In this document: in pieces, positions 8,361 to 16,290 of the stretch
Numbering within the stretch: the first letter of the stretch is position 1
Layout: each line of letters opens with the position of its first letter
Origin: Streptomyces sp. RFCAC02
GTDB taxonomy: Bacteria; Actinomycetota; Actinomycetes; Streptomycetales; Streptomycetaceae
DNA: 64,000 nt
Assembly (NCBI RefSeq): GCF_004193175.1
Contig: NZ_SAUH01000001.1
Span: 4,121,001 to 4,185,000 of the forward strand
Reading direction: 5' to 3'
The notes under the pieces: generated by a model
Databases searched by the model: none
What the model was told of the DNA's origin: nothing
What the model saw: only the letters and a program-made list of their open reading frames with translations
Made by a program: the position numbers and the translations under genes

Positions 8361-8522
8361 CCCGCGCGGGACGGGCAGGGGATCCCGAAGTGTCACGGCC
8401 GGGCAACGCGTCGTTAACACCGGTCCTGCACAGTGGTCGGTGTCGGCACCAAGGACCTCCGGAGCGGCTCCCGGACCTCCCTGGTCGCCCGGACGCCAGG
8501 CCCCGACCCGGCCGGCGTCCTC

Positions 8523-8579
8523 GCGGGGACCGCCGTCGTCCCGCCCCTGGCGCTCGCGCCGGGGTGCGGCGGTCCCCGC
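8523..8579. terminator. nested hairpin between convergent genes
   Basis: GCGGGGACCGCCG (8523-8535) pairs with CGGCGGTCCCCGC (8567-8579). The loop contains a second stem built on CCCCTGGCG/CGCCGGGG. It is likely the terminator for the cystathionine beta-synthase gene and the convergent gene ending at 8616. Confidence 0.7.
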
Positions 8580-8615
8580 CGTCTCCTCCTCCCCGCCGCG
8601 GTGCCGGGGCGCCGG

Positions 8616-9023
8616 TCAGTTCTGCGGGGGGTGACGGCGGTCGCGGCGCAGGACGTAGAACCCGTTGACCGCCACGATGCCCGCCCAGCACGTCAGCAGG
8701 CCGTTCAGCCCGGAGTTCGCCGCGGCGATCGCCGACAGCGGGATCGCGAGCACGAGGGAGATCGCCGCCAGGACGAACTCGGACCCCGGCCCCCGGTACT
8801 GGTCCGGCGTCTGCGGCCGGCCGCCCCGCGCGATCACCATCTGCTGCTCCGCGAGCTGACGCCGGACCCGCTTGTCCACCGTCGCGTCGACACGCTGCTC
8901 CACCTTCTCCAGGAACCCGTCCACCAACTCCGCCTCGTACGCCTCGCCCAGTTCCTTGCGGGTCTGGAGCGCTGCGTCCAGGTCGGTGCGGAGATCGGGA
9001 TCGCGGTCACTGCCACTCGTCAT
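8616..9023 (-). CDS. small conserved membrane protein, 135 aa
   Basis: Unknown function. Residues 1-70 are charged and helical (LDAALQTRKELGEAYEAELV), likely a cytosolic coiled coil or amphipathic helices. A Gly/Pro break follows, then two adjacent membrane helices (EFVLAAISLVLAIPLSAIAA and LLTCWAGIVAVNGFYVL) in the last ~55 residues. A TAGCGT hexamer lies 7 bases upstream of the ATG at 9023 with no Shine-Dalgarno, so the mRNA is probably leaderless, which supports this start over a longer frame to 9050. Confidence 0.78.
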   Translation of the reverse strand: MTSGSDRDPDLRTDLDAALQTRKELGEAYEAELVDGFLEKVEQRVDATVDKRVRRQLAEQQMVIARGGRPQTPDQYRGPGSEFVLAAISLVLAIPLSAIAAANSGLNGLLTCWAGIVAVNGFYVLRRDRRHPPQN

Positions 9024-9030
9024 ACGGCCA

Positions 9031-9036
9031 ACGCTA
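9031..9036 (-). promoter_or_regulatory. -10 element, leaderless promoter
   Basis: TAGCGT on the minus strand ends 7 bases before the ATG at 9023; no ribosome binding site lies between. Confidence 0.55.
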
Positions 9037-9166
9037 CGGTGGCCCGCCACCCCTGCACACGGGGGCTAGCCCCCCTTCCCATGGAGGTGTTCCCCGCACC
9101 ACGGGCCGCGGCGGGCGGTGTGCCACCATCCACGGCGGAACCACGACCACGGGGGAGAGGCACACC

Positions 9167-9985
9167 ATGCTCCGCGCGACCGCGTCCGACGGCTGCCGCA
9201 TCGCGTACCGGACGGAGGGCGAGGGACCGCCGCTCGTCCTGCTCGCCGGGCAGGCCAACAGCCACCACTGGTGGGACTCGGTCCGCCGCGACTTCCACAC
9301 CGCCCGCAGCACGATCGTCCTCGACTACCGGGGCACGGGCGACAGCGACAAGCCCCGCGACCCGTACAGCACCGAGGGCTTCGCGGACGACGTGATCGCC
9401 GTCCTCGACGATCTCGGCGTCGAGCGCGCCGACGTGTACGGCACGTCGATGGGCGGCCGGGTCGCGCAGTGGGTCGCCGTACGGCACCCCGGGCGCGTCC
9501 GCCGGCTGGTCCTCGGCTGCACGACGCCGGGCGGCCCGCACAGCGTGCCGCGCGACGCGGCCATCAGCCGTTCCCTGGCCGCCGCGAGCCCGCACGAGGC
9601 CGCCCGCATCCTCGCCGACCTCATGTACACGCCGGGCTGGCGCGCGGCCCACCCCGGCCCGTACGGGACGCTGGGCGACCCGGGCATGCCGCTGTACGCG
9701 CGCCGCCGGCACTTCACGGCCAGCGAGCGGCACGACGCGTGGGACGCCCTGCCGCGCGTCACGGCGCCCACCCTCGTCCTGCACGGGACGGACGACACGT
9801 TCAACCCGGCGGCGAACGCCCCGCTGCTCGCCGGCCGCATCCCCGGCGCGGTCCTGCATCTCGTGGCGGGCGCGCGGCACGCGTACTTCGAGGAACGGCG
9901 GGACGAGGTGAACCCGTTGGTGCTTGACTTCCTCGACGCCGCGACAGGCGGCCAGGGAGGCGGCGATGACCGAGAACGTGCGTGA
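9167..9985 (+). CDS. alpha/beta hydrolase
   Basis: Alpha/beta-hydrolase fold enzyme, 272 residues. The nucleophile elbow GTSMGG places the catalytic Ser at about 94. The Asp is in LHGTDDTFNP and the His in GARHAYF near the end. The oxyanion region and DYRGTGDSDKP are typical of the epoxide hydrolase, haloperoxidase and esterase branch. GGGGGAGAGG precedes the ATG. The end overlaps the MFS transporter start by 20 bases, so the two are translationally coupled; a joint detoxification or uptake role is only an inference. Confidence 0.88.
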   Translation: MLRATASDGCRIAYRTEGEGPPLVLLAGQANSHHWWDSVRRDFHTARSTIVLDYRGTGDSDKPRDPYSTEGFADDVIAVLDDLGVERADVYGTSMGGRVAQWVAVRHPGRVRRLVLGCTTPGGPHSVPRDAAISRSLAAASPHEAARILADLMYTPGWRAAHPGPYGTLGDPGMPLYARRRHFTASERHDAWDALPRVTAPTLVLHGTDDTFNPAANAPLLAGRIPGAVLHLVAGARHAYFEERRDEVNPLVLDFLDAATGGQGGGDDRERA

Positions 9986-11291
9986 CACCCCGGTGGACGG
10001 CACCCTGCCGGAGACCGTGCGGGTCCCGGCGGCGGGCGGCGGCGGGCTCGGCTCCCGCTTCCTGCGGCTGTGGGCCGCCGGCACCGTCGCGAACCTCGGC
10101 CAGGGCGCCACCGCTGTCGCGCTGCCGTGGCTCGCCGCGACCCTGACCCGCGACGCCCTCGCCATCGCGCTGGTCGGCGTCGCGATCCGCCTGCCGTGGC
10201 TGCTGTTCAGCCTCCCGGCGGGCATGCTCGCCGACCGTCTCGACCGCCGCCGCATCATGCTGGCGATGGCCGCCGTCCGCGCGCTGGCCGTCGGCGCCAT
10301 CGCCGCACTGGTCGCCGCCGACGCCATGTCGCTGCCCCTGCTGTACGCCTGCGCGCTGCTGCTGGGCTTCACCGAGGTGCTCTTCGACAACACCTCGCAG
10401 GTCCTGCTGCCGGCCGTCGTGGACCGCGCCCGGCTGGCCGCCGCCAACGGCCGGCTGATGGCGGGGCAGATCGTCACCGAGGACTTCTTCGCGAAGCCGG
10501 TCGCCGGTGTGCTGCTCGGCGTGGCCCTCGCCCTGCCGTTCGCCTTCGACGCCGCGACGGCCGCCGTCGCCGCCGTGCTGCTGCTGACCCTGCGCGGCGG
10601 CTTCCGGGCCGGCGGCACGGGCGTCCCCGCCGCCCGGCGGTCGGCGCGCGCCGAGATCGCGGAGGGTGTCCGGTGGCTGTGGCGGCACCCGCTGCTGCGC
10701 CCGCTCGCCGTCTCCCTGGCCGTCTTCAACATGGCGGGCGCGGGCGTCGCCGCCGTCCAGGTCCTCTACGCGCGGGAGATCCTCGGCCTCGGCTCGCTCG
10801 GTTTCGCCGTCCTCACCTCGGCCGGCGGCGTGGGCGGGCTGCTGGGCGGGCTGTTCGCGAGCCGGGTGACGCGGCGGATCGGGATGGCGCGGTCGCTGTT
10901 CGCGCTGCTCGGCGTCGAGGCCGCTGTGTACGCGACGGCCGCGGTCGTCTCGGACGCCTGGCCGGTCGCCGTGATGACGGGCGTGTCGGGCTTCGGCGTC
11001 GTCATGTGGAACGTCGTCACGGTCTCGCTGCGGCAGACGCTGATCCCCGACCACCTCCTCGGCCGGGTCAACAGCGTCTACCGCCTCCTCGGCTGGGGCA
11101 CCATGCCCCTCGGCATGGCGGCGGCCGGTGTGCTCGTGGGGGCGGTCGAGGCGTTCGCCGGGCGCGAGGCGGGACTGCGGGCGCCGTACGCCGTCACGCT
11201 CGCCGCGGTCGCCGTACTCGCGCTCTACATGCGGCGCCACCTGCGGCAGCGGTCGATCGACGCGGCCCTGGCCGGGGCGGGCGGCGCCTGA
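9966..11291 (+). CDS. MFS transporter
   Basis: Major facilitator superfamily exporter, 441 residues, about 12 membrane segments. The A-like motif GMLADRLDRRRIM sits between helices 2 and 3, typical of the EntS/antibiotic-efflux-like MFS_3 group. The ATG at 9966 is preceded by GGGAGGC. A longer frame begins at 9924 but would overlap the hydrolase gene further. Substrate unknown; coupling to the hydrolase suggests a shared small-molecule task. Confidence 0.88.
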   Translation: MTENVRDTPVDGTLPETVRVPAAGGGGLGSRFLRLWAAGTVANLGQGATAVALPWLAATLTRDALAIALVGVAIRLPWLLFSLPAGMLADRLDRRRIMLAMAAVRALAVGAIAALVAADAMSLPLLYACALLLGFTEVLFDNTSQVLLPAVVDRARLAAANGRLMAGQIVTEDFFAKPVAGVLLGVALALPFAFDAATAAVAAVLLLTLRGGFRAGGTGVPAARRSARAEIAEGVRWLWRHPLLRPLAVSLAVFNMAGAGVAAVQVLYAREILGLGSLGFAVLTSAGGVGGLLGGLFASRVTRRIGMARSLFALLGVEAAVYATAAVVSDAWPVAVMTGVSGFGVVMWNVVTVSLRQTLIPDHLLGRVNSVYRLLGWGTMPLGMAAAGVLVGAVEAFAGREAGLRAPYAVTLAAVAVLALYMRRHLRQRSIDAALAGAGGA

Positions 11292-11307
11292 GCCGGAGCG
11301 GGGCCGG

Positions 11308-12027
11308 TCAGGCGGGGGCGGCGGCGGCCCACGCGCGGGCCTTCGCCAGCTCCTTGGCGGGCAGGGCGTCCCCCGCGGCGACGACGCGGGGCCGCAGCTC
11401 GGGCGCCGTCGTCAGCGCGCGGAACAGGAAGCCCGTGGAGACCTCGTGGTCCGGGCGGTGCACGACCTCGATGCCGTCCCCGGCCCGCACCTCGCCCGGG
11501 GCGATGACCCGGAAGTACGTGCCGGACCGTGCCTCGGCGGTGAACCGCCGCACCCAGCCCTCCTCGCGCAGCCAGTCGGCGAACGTCCGGCAGGGGATGC
11601 GGGGCAGGCTGGCCTCCAGGACGAGGTCCCGCCCGACGCGCCACCGCTCCCCGATCCGGACCTCGGCCAGGTCGACGCCCACGGTGGTCAGGTTCTCGCC
11701 GAAGACGCCGTTCGCCAGCGACCGGCCCAGCGCCGGCTCCCACCGGTCGAGGTCCTCGCGCGCGTAGGCGTACACCGCCTGGTCGTCCCCGCCGTGGAAG
11801 CGCAGGTCGGCCACGGTGTCCCCGGCCAGGCCGCTGCCGCCGGTGCCGCGCGGCCCCGGCGCGGCGACGGCGACCGGTCCGCCGACGGGCCGCTTGTCGA
11901 TGCCGGTCAGGCCGGAGGGCGCGTCGGTGCGCGCGACGGCGCCGGCCCGGCCCACGTTCACGCTGAGCACGGTCGGGGGCAGCACACGGGGCATCGGCAC
12001 GCGGGGCGCGCCCGGGGAGAGGGACAT
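11308..12027 (-). CDS. MOSC domain protein (YiiM-like)
   Basis: Single MOSC domain protein of 239 residues. MOSC proteins carry sulfur or bind the molybdenum cofactor; YiiM relatives reduce N-hydroxylated compounds. The YiiM-type pattern is visible: VNVGR at the start, GGDDQAVYAYAREDLD, NGVFGENLTT, and the domain Cys in LPRIPCRTFADWL. I chose the ATG at 12027; an internal ATG at 11994 is possible and neither has a clear ribosome site. The stop is 16 bases from the convergent MFS gene end, and the oxidoreductase gene upstream ends 32 bases before, so a two-gene unit is likely. Confidence 0.85.
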   Translation of the reverse strand: MSLSPGAPRVPMPRVLPPTVLSVNVGRAGAVARTDAPSGLTGIDKRPVGGPVAVAAPGPRGTGGSGLAGDTVADLRFHGGDDQAVYAYAREDLDRWEPALGRSLANGVFGENLTTVGVDLAEVRIGERWRVGRDLVLEASLPRIPCRTFADWLREEGWVRRFTAEARSGTYFRVIAPGEVRAGDGIEVVHRPDHEVSTGFLFRALTTAPELRPRVVAAGDALPAKELAKARAWAAAAPA

Positions 12028-12059
12028 GCTGCCGAGGATACGGCCGGGGCCGCCGGGAA

Positions 12060-13010
12060 TCAGGCCCGCGCGGCGTCGCCGACGTCCAGGACCGCCTTGC
12101 CCGCGACACGGCCGGCGGCGAGGGCGGCGACCGCCTCGGCGCCGCGCTCCCACGGACCGCGCCACCCGACGCCGGTGTCGAGCGCGCCGTGCGCGACCAG
12201 CCCGGCGAGCCACGTCAGGTCGCCGGCCAGCCCCGCCGTGTCGTCGAGCAGGAAGTACGTCGTCATCGCGCGGTCGTGCCCGAGCGGGCCCTCGAGCGCG
12301 CCGACGGGGAAGGTCTCGGGCTGCCCCGCCGTGTGCCCGAGGGCGACCAGCGTGCCGTGGGGCGCGAGCGCGGCGAACGCGGCGACCAGGTGGTCCCCGC
12401 CGACCGTGTCGATCACCCCGTGCACCGGGCCGCGCAGGTCCCGCAGCCCGCCGGCGCCGATGACCACGCCGTCCGCGCCGAGGGAGCGCAGCAGCGGCTC
12501 CTTGCCCGGGTCGGTCGTCGTCGCGATCACCTCGGCCCCGGCGCGCGCGGCGAGCTGCACCGCGAACCGGCCGACGCCGCTGCCCGCGCCGGTCACCAGG
12601 ACCCGCCGTCCGATCACGGCACCCAGCCGGCGCAGCGCCCGCAGGGCCGAGCCGGCGGCGACGGGCAGGGTGCTCGCGGCCCCGTGGTCGGCGCCGCCGG
12701 GGAGGACGCCGAGCAGCCCGGTGCGGACGGCCCGCAGCTCCGCCCACGCGCCGTCCGCGCCGACCCCGACGACGGGCGTGCCGGCGGCGGGTCCCGAGCC
12801 GTCGGCGGCGGCGCGGACGACGACGCCCGCCGCGTCCCAGCCCGGGACGGTGCCGGGCGCCGCGTCCGGCAGGAGGTGGACGACCTCGCCGTGGTTGAGG
12901 GAGAAGGCCGTCACGCGCACGAGCGCTTCGTCCGGCCGCGGCTCGGGGTCGGGGGCCTCGGCGAGCGCGAGATGTCCGGGTGCGGAGTGGTCGATGGTCC
13001 AGGCGCGCAT
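12060..13010 (-). CDS. zinc-independent quinone oxidoreductase-like protein (MDR family)
   Basis: Medium-chain NADPH-dependent oxidoreductase, 316 residues. The GroES-like N-domain lacks the structural and catalytic Zn cysteines. The nucleotide site reads VLVTGAGSGVGRFAVQLA at about 152-169. It starts MRAWTIDHSAPGHLAL, with GGAGG 8 bases upstream of the ATG at 13010. It is divergent from the TetR gene at 13121, with paired palindromes between, so it is likely repressed by that regulator. Substrate unknown (quinone or enone). Confidence 0.87.
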   Translation of the reverse strand: MRAWTIDHSAPGHLALAEAPDPEPRPDEALVRVTAFSLNHGEVVHLLPDAAPGTVPGWDAAGVVVRAAADGSGPAAGTPVVGVGADGAWAELRAVRTGLLGVLPGGADHGAASTLPVAAGSALRALRRLGAVIGRRVLVTGAGSGVGRFAVQLAARAGAEVIATTTDPGKEPLLRSLGADGVVIGAGGLRDLRGPVHGVIDTVGGDHLVAAFAALAPHGTLVALGHTAGQPETFPVGALEGPLGHDRAMTTYFLLDDTAGLAGDLTWLAGLVAHGALDTGVGWRGPWERGAEAVAALAAGRVAGKAVLDVGDAARA

Positions 13011-13054
13011 GGCACGGTCCTCCGGTCGGGAACGGTGAGCCGGCACCACCGAAG

Positions 13055-13085
13055 TGCCGGTGACCGGCAGAAGCCTGCCACAGGC
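13055..13085. promoter_or_regulatory. two adjacent palindromes, likely TetR operators
   Basis: TGCCGGT-G-ACCGGCA (13055-13069) is a perfect 15-bp inverted repeat. GCCTG-CCA-CAGGC (13073-13085) follows 3 bases later. Both lie between the divergent oxidoreductase and TetR starts. Confidence 0.6.
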
Positions 13086-13108
13086 AATCGCGGGTGACCA
13101 GCGGGCAG

Positions 13109-13114
13109 TAGGAT
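13109..13114 (+). promoter_or_regulatory. -10 element, leaderless promoter
   Basis: TAGGAT ends 6 bases before the ATG at 13121; no Shine-Dalgarno is present. Confidence 0.55.
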
Positions 13115-13120
13115 TCCCGC

Positions 13121-13747
13121 ATGACGGACGACGGCACCGGGCTCACCCTGCGGGAGCGCAAGAAGATCCGGACGCGCCGCACCCTGGTGGAAGAGGCGCT
13201 GCGCCTGTTCACCGAGCGGGGGTTCGCCGCCACCACGCTCGACGAGGTGGTCGAGGCGGCCGAGGTCTCGCAGCGGACGTTCTTCCGCACCTTCTCCTCG
13301 AAGGAGGACGTCGCGCTCGCGCCGGAGAAGGAGCTGTGGGCCGCCTTCACCGCCCGGATCGCGGCCGAACCGCCGGGGCCTTCCCCGCTGCCCGGCTACG
13401 TCGCGGCGCTCCACGCGGCCGTCGACGACATGACGGAGGGCTGGGAGGACCGCTTCCTCGCCAGCCGCGCGCTGTGCGACCGCACGCCCGCGCTGACCGC
13501 CCACAGCCTGCGGCACTGCGCCGAGGTGACCGACCGGCTCGTGGCCGCCGGCGAGCCCGCGGGGCAGCCGGAGCTGCTGCGCCGCGTCCTCCTCGACGTG
13601 CTGCTCGCGGCCTGGCACTGGGCGCTGGCCCGCTGGTCCGAGGGCGGGACGCCGGACCGGCCCGCCCTGCACGCCCGCATGCGCGAGGCGTTCGACGCCC
13701 TGCCGGCCGTGGCGCCGCTCATCGCGGGACCCGGGACGGCCCGCTGA
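13121..13747 (+). CDS. TetR-family transcriptional regulator
   Basis: One-component repressor, 208 residues. The N-terminal helix-turn-helix spans about 12-60 (TRRTLVEEALRLFTERGFAA, then TLDEVVEAAEVSQRTFFRTF), followed by a helical ligand-binding domain. It is predicted leaderless, with TAGGAT just upstream. The adjacent divergent oxidoreductase and the palindromes at 13055-13085 suggest local autoregulation. Ligand unknown. Confidence 0.9.
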   Translation: MTDDGTGLTLRERKKIRTRRTLVEEALRLFTERGFAATTLDEVVEAAEVSQRTFFRTFSSKEDVALAPEKELWAAFTARIAAEPPGPSPLPGYVAALHAAVDDMTEGWEDRFLASRALCDRTPALTAHSLRHCAEVTDRLVAAGEPAGQPELLRRVLLDVLLAAWHWALARWSEGGTPDRPALHARMREAFDALPAVAPLIAGPGTAR

Positions 13748-13773
13748 GGCGGCGCCCGGCATGACGAAGGCCC

Positions 13774-13811
13774 GCCCGGTGACGGCGCGTGCGCACACGC
13801 CGACACCGGGC
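13774..13811. terminator. bidirectional terminator hairpin
   Basis: GCCCGGTG (13774-13781) pairs with CACCGGGC (13804-13811), and flanking AAGG/CCTT bases extend it. It lies between the convergent TetR and sigma factor ends. Confidence 0.7.
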
Positions 13812-13852
13812 AGGCCCTTGGTGAAACACCGGGGACCGTGCCCCGGCCGCCG

Positions 13853-14770
13853 TCACTCCTCGGCGAGCAGCCCCTTGCGCAGCCGCGTCAGGGTGCGGGA
13901 GAGCAGCCGCGAGACGTGCATCTGGGAGATGCCCAGCTCCTCGCCGATCTCGGACTGCGTCATGTTGGCCACGAACCGCAGCGACAGGATCGTCCGGTCG
14001 CGCGGGGCCAGCTCGGCGATCATCGGCTTGAGGGACTCGATGTACTCGATGCCCTCCAGGTCGTGGTCCTCGTAGCCGAGCCGGTCGGCGAGGGCGCTCT
14101 CGCTGTCGTCCTCCTCCGGCTGGGCGTCGAGCGAGCTGGCGGTGTACGCGTTGGACGCGGCCATGCCCTCGACCACCTCGTCCTCGGGGACGCCGAGGCG
14201 CGCCGCGAGCTCCGCGACGGTGGGGGAGCGGTCGAGCTGCTGCGCCAGCTCGTCGCCGGCCTTGGCCAGGTCGAGGCGCAGCTCCTGCAGCCGGCGCGGG
14301 ACGCGCACCGACCAGGACGTGTCGCGGAAGAACCGCTTGATCTCGCCGATGATGGTCGGCATCGCGAAGGTGGGGAACTCCACACCGCGGTCGGCGTCGA
14401 ACCGGTCGATGGCCTTGATCAGGCCGATCGTGCCGACCTGGACGATGTCCTCCATCGGCTCGCTGCGGGAGCGGAAGCGGGAGGCCGCGAAGCGGACGAG
14501 CGCGAGGTTCAGCTCGACGAGGGTGTTGCGCACGTAGGCGTACGCGTGGGTGCCCTCCTCCAGCTCGCCGAGCCGCGCGAAGAGGGACTTCGACAGGGCG
14601 CGGGCGTCGTCCGGCGCGACCTCGTCGAAGCGGGGTATCCCGGTCAGCGACGCGAGGACGTCGTCCCCCTCGCCGGACCGGGCGTCGGCCGGTCCGCGCT
14701 GCTGGGGTACGAACGCCGCTGCGGCCGAGTCCTCGGCCGGTCTCACGTGCGATCGAGGGGCGGGTGACAT
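13853..14770 (-). CDS. SigB/SigF-family RNA polymerase sigma factor
   Basis: Alternative group 3 sigma factor of the stress/sporulation SigB-F-G family, 305 residues. Region 2 includes DIVQVGTIGLIKAIDRFD (about 108-125) and GVEFPTFAMPTIIGEIKRFF; region 3 has VPRRLQELRLDL; region 4 has TQSEIGEELGISQMHVSRLL (271-290). The ATG at 14770 has GGAGG 9 bases upstream. It faces an anti-sigma antagonist (15027) and a HATPase kinase (15589), so activity is probably set by partner switching. By position it may correspond to SigI of S. coelicolor, but I do not assign a symbol. A vegetative-type promoter is seen at 14878-14907. Confidence 0.92.
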   Translation of the reverse strand: MSPAPRSHVRPAEDSAAAAFVPQQRGPADARSGEGDDVLASLTGIPRFDEVAPDDARALSKSLFARLGELEEGTHAYAYVRNTLVELNLALVRFAASRFRSRSEPMEDIVQVGTIGLIKAIDRFDADRGVEFPTFAMPTIIGEIKRFFRDTSWSVRVPRRLQELRLDLAKAGDELAQQLDRSPTVAELAARLGVPEDEVVEGMAASNAYTASSLDAQPEEDDSESALADRLGYEDHDLEGIEYIESLKPMIAELAPRDRTILSLRFVANMTQSEIGEELGISQMHVSRLLSRTLTRLRKGLLAEE

Positions 14771-14857
14771 ATCGGGTGTCCTCCGTAAGTGTCTCGGCAT
14801 ATGGCTGCCGAAGCCGTGACGTGCACTGCGGTGTGCGGCGCCTCCAAAGCCGTCTGT

Positions 14858-14985
14858 CGGAAAACCTTCGACCTCTACGCCTATCGGGGATCGGGGCCCG
14901 AAGGCAAGTCCGGTACGCTCCTGATCGGACGTATGTCCGAGAAGAGAAGCTGTTCGGAGCACTGGGCACGGGCTAAGGTTTTCCG
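14858..14985. repeat. 11-bp element repeated inverted in divergent sigma/STAS promoters
   Basis: AAGGTTTTCCG occurs at 14975-14985 on the plus strand and, inverted, at 14858-14868, so each divergent transcript carries the same element in the same orientation relative to its gene. Confidence 0.6.
14878..14907 (-). promoter_or_regulatory. promoter for the sigma factor gene
   Basis: On the minus strand TTGCCT (14907-14902) and TAGGCG (14883-14878) are separated by 18 bases, a reasonable -35/-10 pair. Transcription would start near 14871, giving a leader of about 100 bases. Confidence 0.5.
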
Positions 14986-15026
14986 GACCCAGCCAGCCGA
15001 TGGCTCCGAGGAGATGAGGGGGCTGC

Positions 15027-15407
15027 ATGGACCGCGGGACACCGGACGGTGCGCGCCGGAAACAGCTGACCATCGACGTCCGGCGCACGGAGGCCGGCGC
15101 GGTGGTCACGCCGGCCGGCGAGCTCGACCACCACTCCGCCGACACCCTGCGCGGTTCGCTGGAGCAGTGCCTCGCCGACGGCGTGCGGCGCATCGTCATC
15201 GACTGCTCGGCCCTGGAGTTCTGCGACTCCACCGGGCTGAACGTGCTCCTCGCCACACGTCTGACGGCGGAGTCGGCCGGTGGCCAGATCCATCTGGCCG
15301 CCATGCGCCCGATCGTCGCCCGTGTCTTCGAGATAACGGGCGCCGGTTCGGTCTTCACGGTGCACGACACCCTGGACGACGCCCTCGCGGCGCTCCCGGC
15401 GGATTGA
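15027..15407 (+). CDS. anti-sigma factor antagonist (STAS domain)
   Basis: SpoIIAA/RsbV-type protein of 126 residues that, when unphosphorylated, binds an anti-sigma kinase and frees the sigma factor. The STAS domain spans about 13-120. The phosphorylation motif CDSTGLN puts the target Ser at 68. GAGGGGG precedes the ATG. It is divergent from the sigma gene and followed 180 bases later by the HATPase gene, with a hairpin between, so the two may be separately transcribed. Confidence 0.9.
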   Translation: MDRGTPDGARRKQLTIDVRRTEAGAVVTPAGELDHHSADTLRGSLEQCLADGVRRIVIDCSALEFCDSTGLNVLLATRLTAESAGGQIHLAAMRPIVARVFEITGAGSVFTVHDTLDDALAALPAD

Positions 15408-15420
15408 ACGCCGTGCGCAG

Positions 15421-15447
15421 CGCGCCCCGCGAGCACCCGCGGGCGCG
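15421..15447 (+). terminator. hairpin after the STAS gene
   Basis: CGCGCCC (15421-15427) pairs with GGGCGCG (15441-15447), with an inner GCG/CGC pairing after one bulge. It starts 13 bases past the stop codon. Confidence 0.55.
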
Positions 15448-15588
15448 TCACACTATTGCCAGGGCCGCGGGGGTGTGGCGTCCGTCCCGCCGGGCAGGAG
15501 ACCACACAGACCGGGCCTGCGGAGCTTTCCGCGCGCCGGCGGACGAACGTTTCAGCAGCGTGGGGACATGGTGAGGGGAGGCGTGGGC

Positions 15589-16209
15589 ATGAATGCGACC
15601 CGGCCGTTCCCTGCGGGTGGCGACCACGGCCCGGAACCGCGGAATCCGGCCACGGACGGCACGGGAGACGGGGCGGAACCGGTCCTGGAGGAGCAGGCCC
15701 CGGCCGAACAGGTGCGGCAGGCCGCGGACCCGCGGGACGGGGATCCGCAGGCCGGCCCGTCCGACGACGGCCGCGGCCCCGCCGAACCGCTCCTCCAGGT
15801 CCGCAGGCTGCACCTGGTGGACACCGCGGGCGTCGTGGCACGCGCGCGCGAGTTCCTCCGCGAGGCGCTGCACGACTGGGGCTGGATGCCGTCGCGCACC
15901 GAGGAGCAGCGCGCGAGCGCGGAGGACGCCCTGCTGGTCGTCTCCGAGCTGGTCACCAACGCCTGCCTGCACGCCGACGGCCCCCAGGAGCTGCTGGTCG
16001 GGCGCGGCGCGAAGCGGCTGCGCATCGAGGTGGTCGACGGTTCCGCCGCCGACCCGGCGCTGCGCACCACCCGCCGCGCGGGCCGGCCCGGCGGCCACGG
16101 CATGTTCATCGTGGAGCGCCTGTGCCTCGACTGGGGCGTCTCGCACGACGGCGCGTCCGGCGGCAAGACCGTGTGGGCCGAGGTCGCCGCACCGCCCGGC
16201 CTCGCCTGA
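15589..16209 (+). CDS. anti-sigma serine kinase-like ATP-binding protein (HATPase)
   Basis: GHKL-fold protein of the RsbW/SpoIIAB type, 206 residues. About 70 disordered Pro/Gly/Asp residues precede the kinase domain. The N-box SELVTNACLHA holds Glu120 and Asn124, the VVDGS G1-like motif holds Asp150, and RPGGHGMFIV (about 167-176) is the G2 lid. The ATG at 15589 has GGGGAGG at good spacing; earlier starts at 15475 and 15568 lack it. It could phosphorylate the STAS protein and sequester the divergent sigma factor. Many Streptomyces kinases of this kind have other partners. Confidence 0.86.
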   Translation: MNATRPFPAGGDHGPEPRNPATDGTGDGAEPVLEEQAPAEQVRQAADPRDGDPQAGPSDDGRGPAEPLLQVRRLHLVDTAGVVARAREFLREALHDWGWMPSRTEEQRASAEDALLVVSELVTNACLHADGPQELLVGRGAKRLRIEVVDGSAADPALRTTRRAGRPGGHGMFIVERLCLDWGVSHDGASGGKTVWAEVAAPPGLA

Positions 16210-16236
16210 CCACGGGCGTGCCCGCGCACCGGCCGG

Positions 16237-16252
16237 TACGGGATACCCCGTA
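16237..16252. promoter_or_regulatory. inverted repeat upstream of two-component operon
   Basis: TACGGG-ATAC-CCCGTA, a perfect 6-bp inverted repeat about 40-50 bases upstream of the predicted leaderless start at 16291. It could be an autoregulatory site. Confidence 0.4.
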
Positions 16253-16278
16253 TTCCGGGCAGCGCTCCCGGGGGCGTC

Positions 16279-16284
16279 TACCAT
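16279..16284 (+). promoter_or_regulatory. -10 element, leaderless promoter
   Basis: TACCAT ends 6 bases before the ATG at 16291; no Shine-Dalgarno. Confidence 0.55.
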
Positions 16285-16290
16285 CGGGCC

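Noticed and set aside
15541..15588. SigB-type promoter (GTTT...GGGAC) before the HATPase gene
   Set aside because: GTTT at 15550 and GGGAC at 15563 are separated by only about 10 bases, too short for the family consensus.
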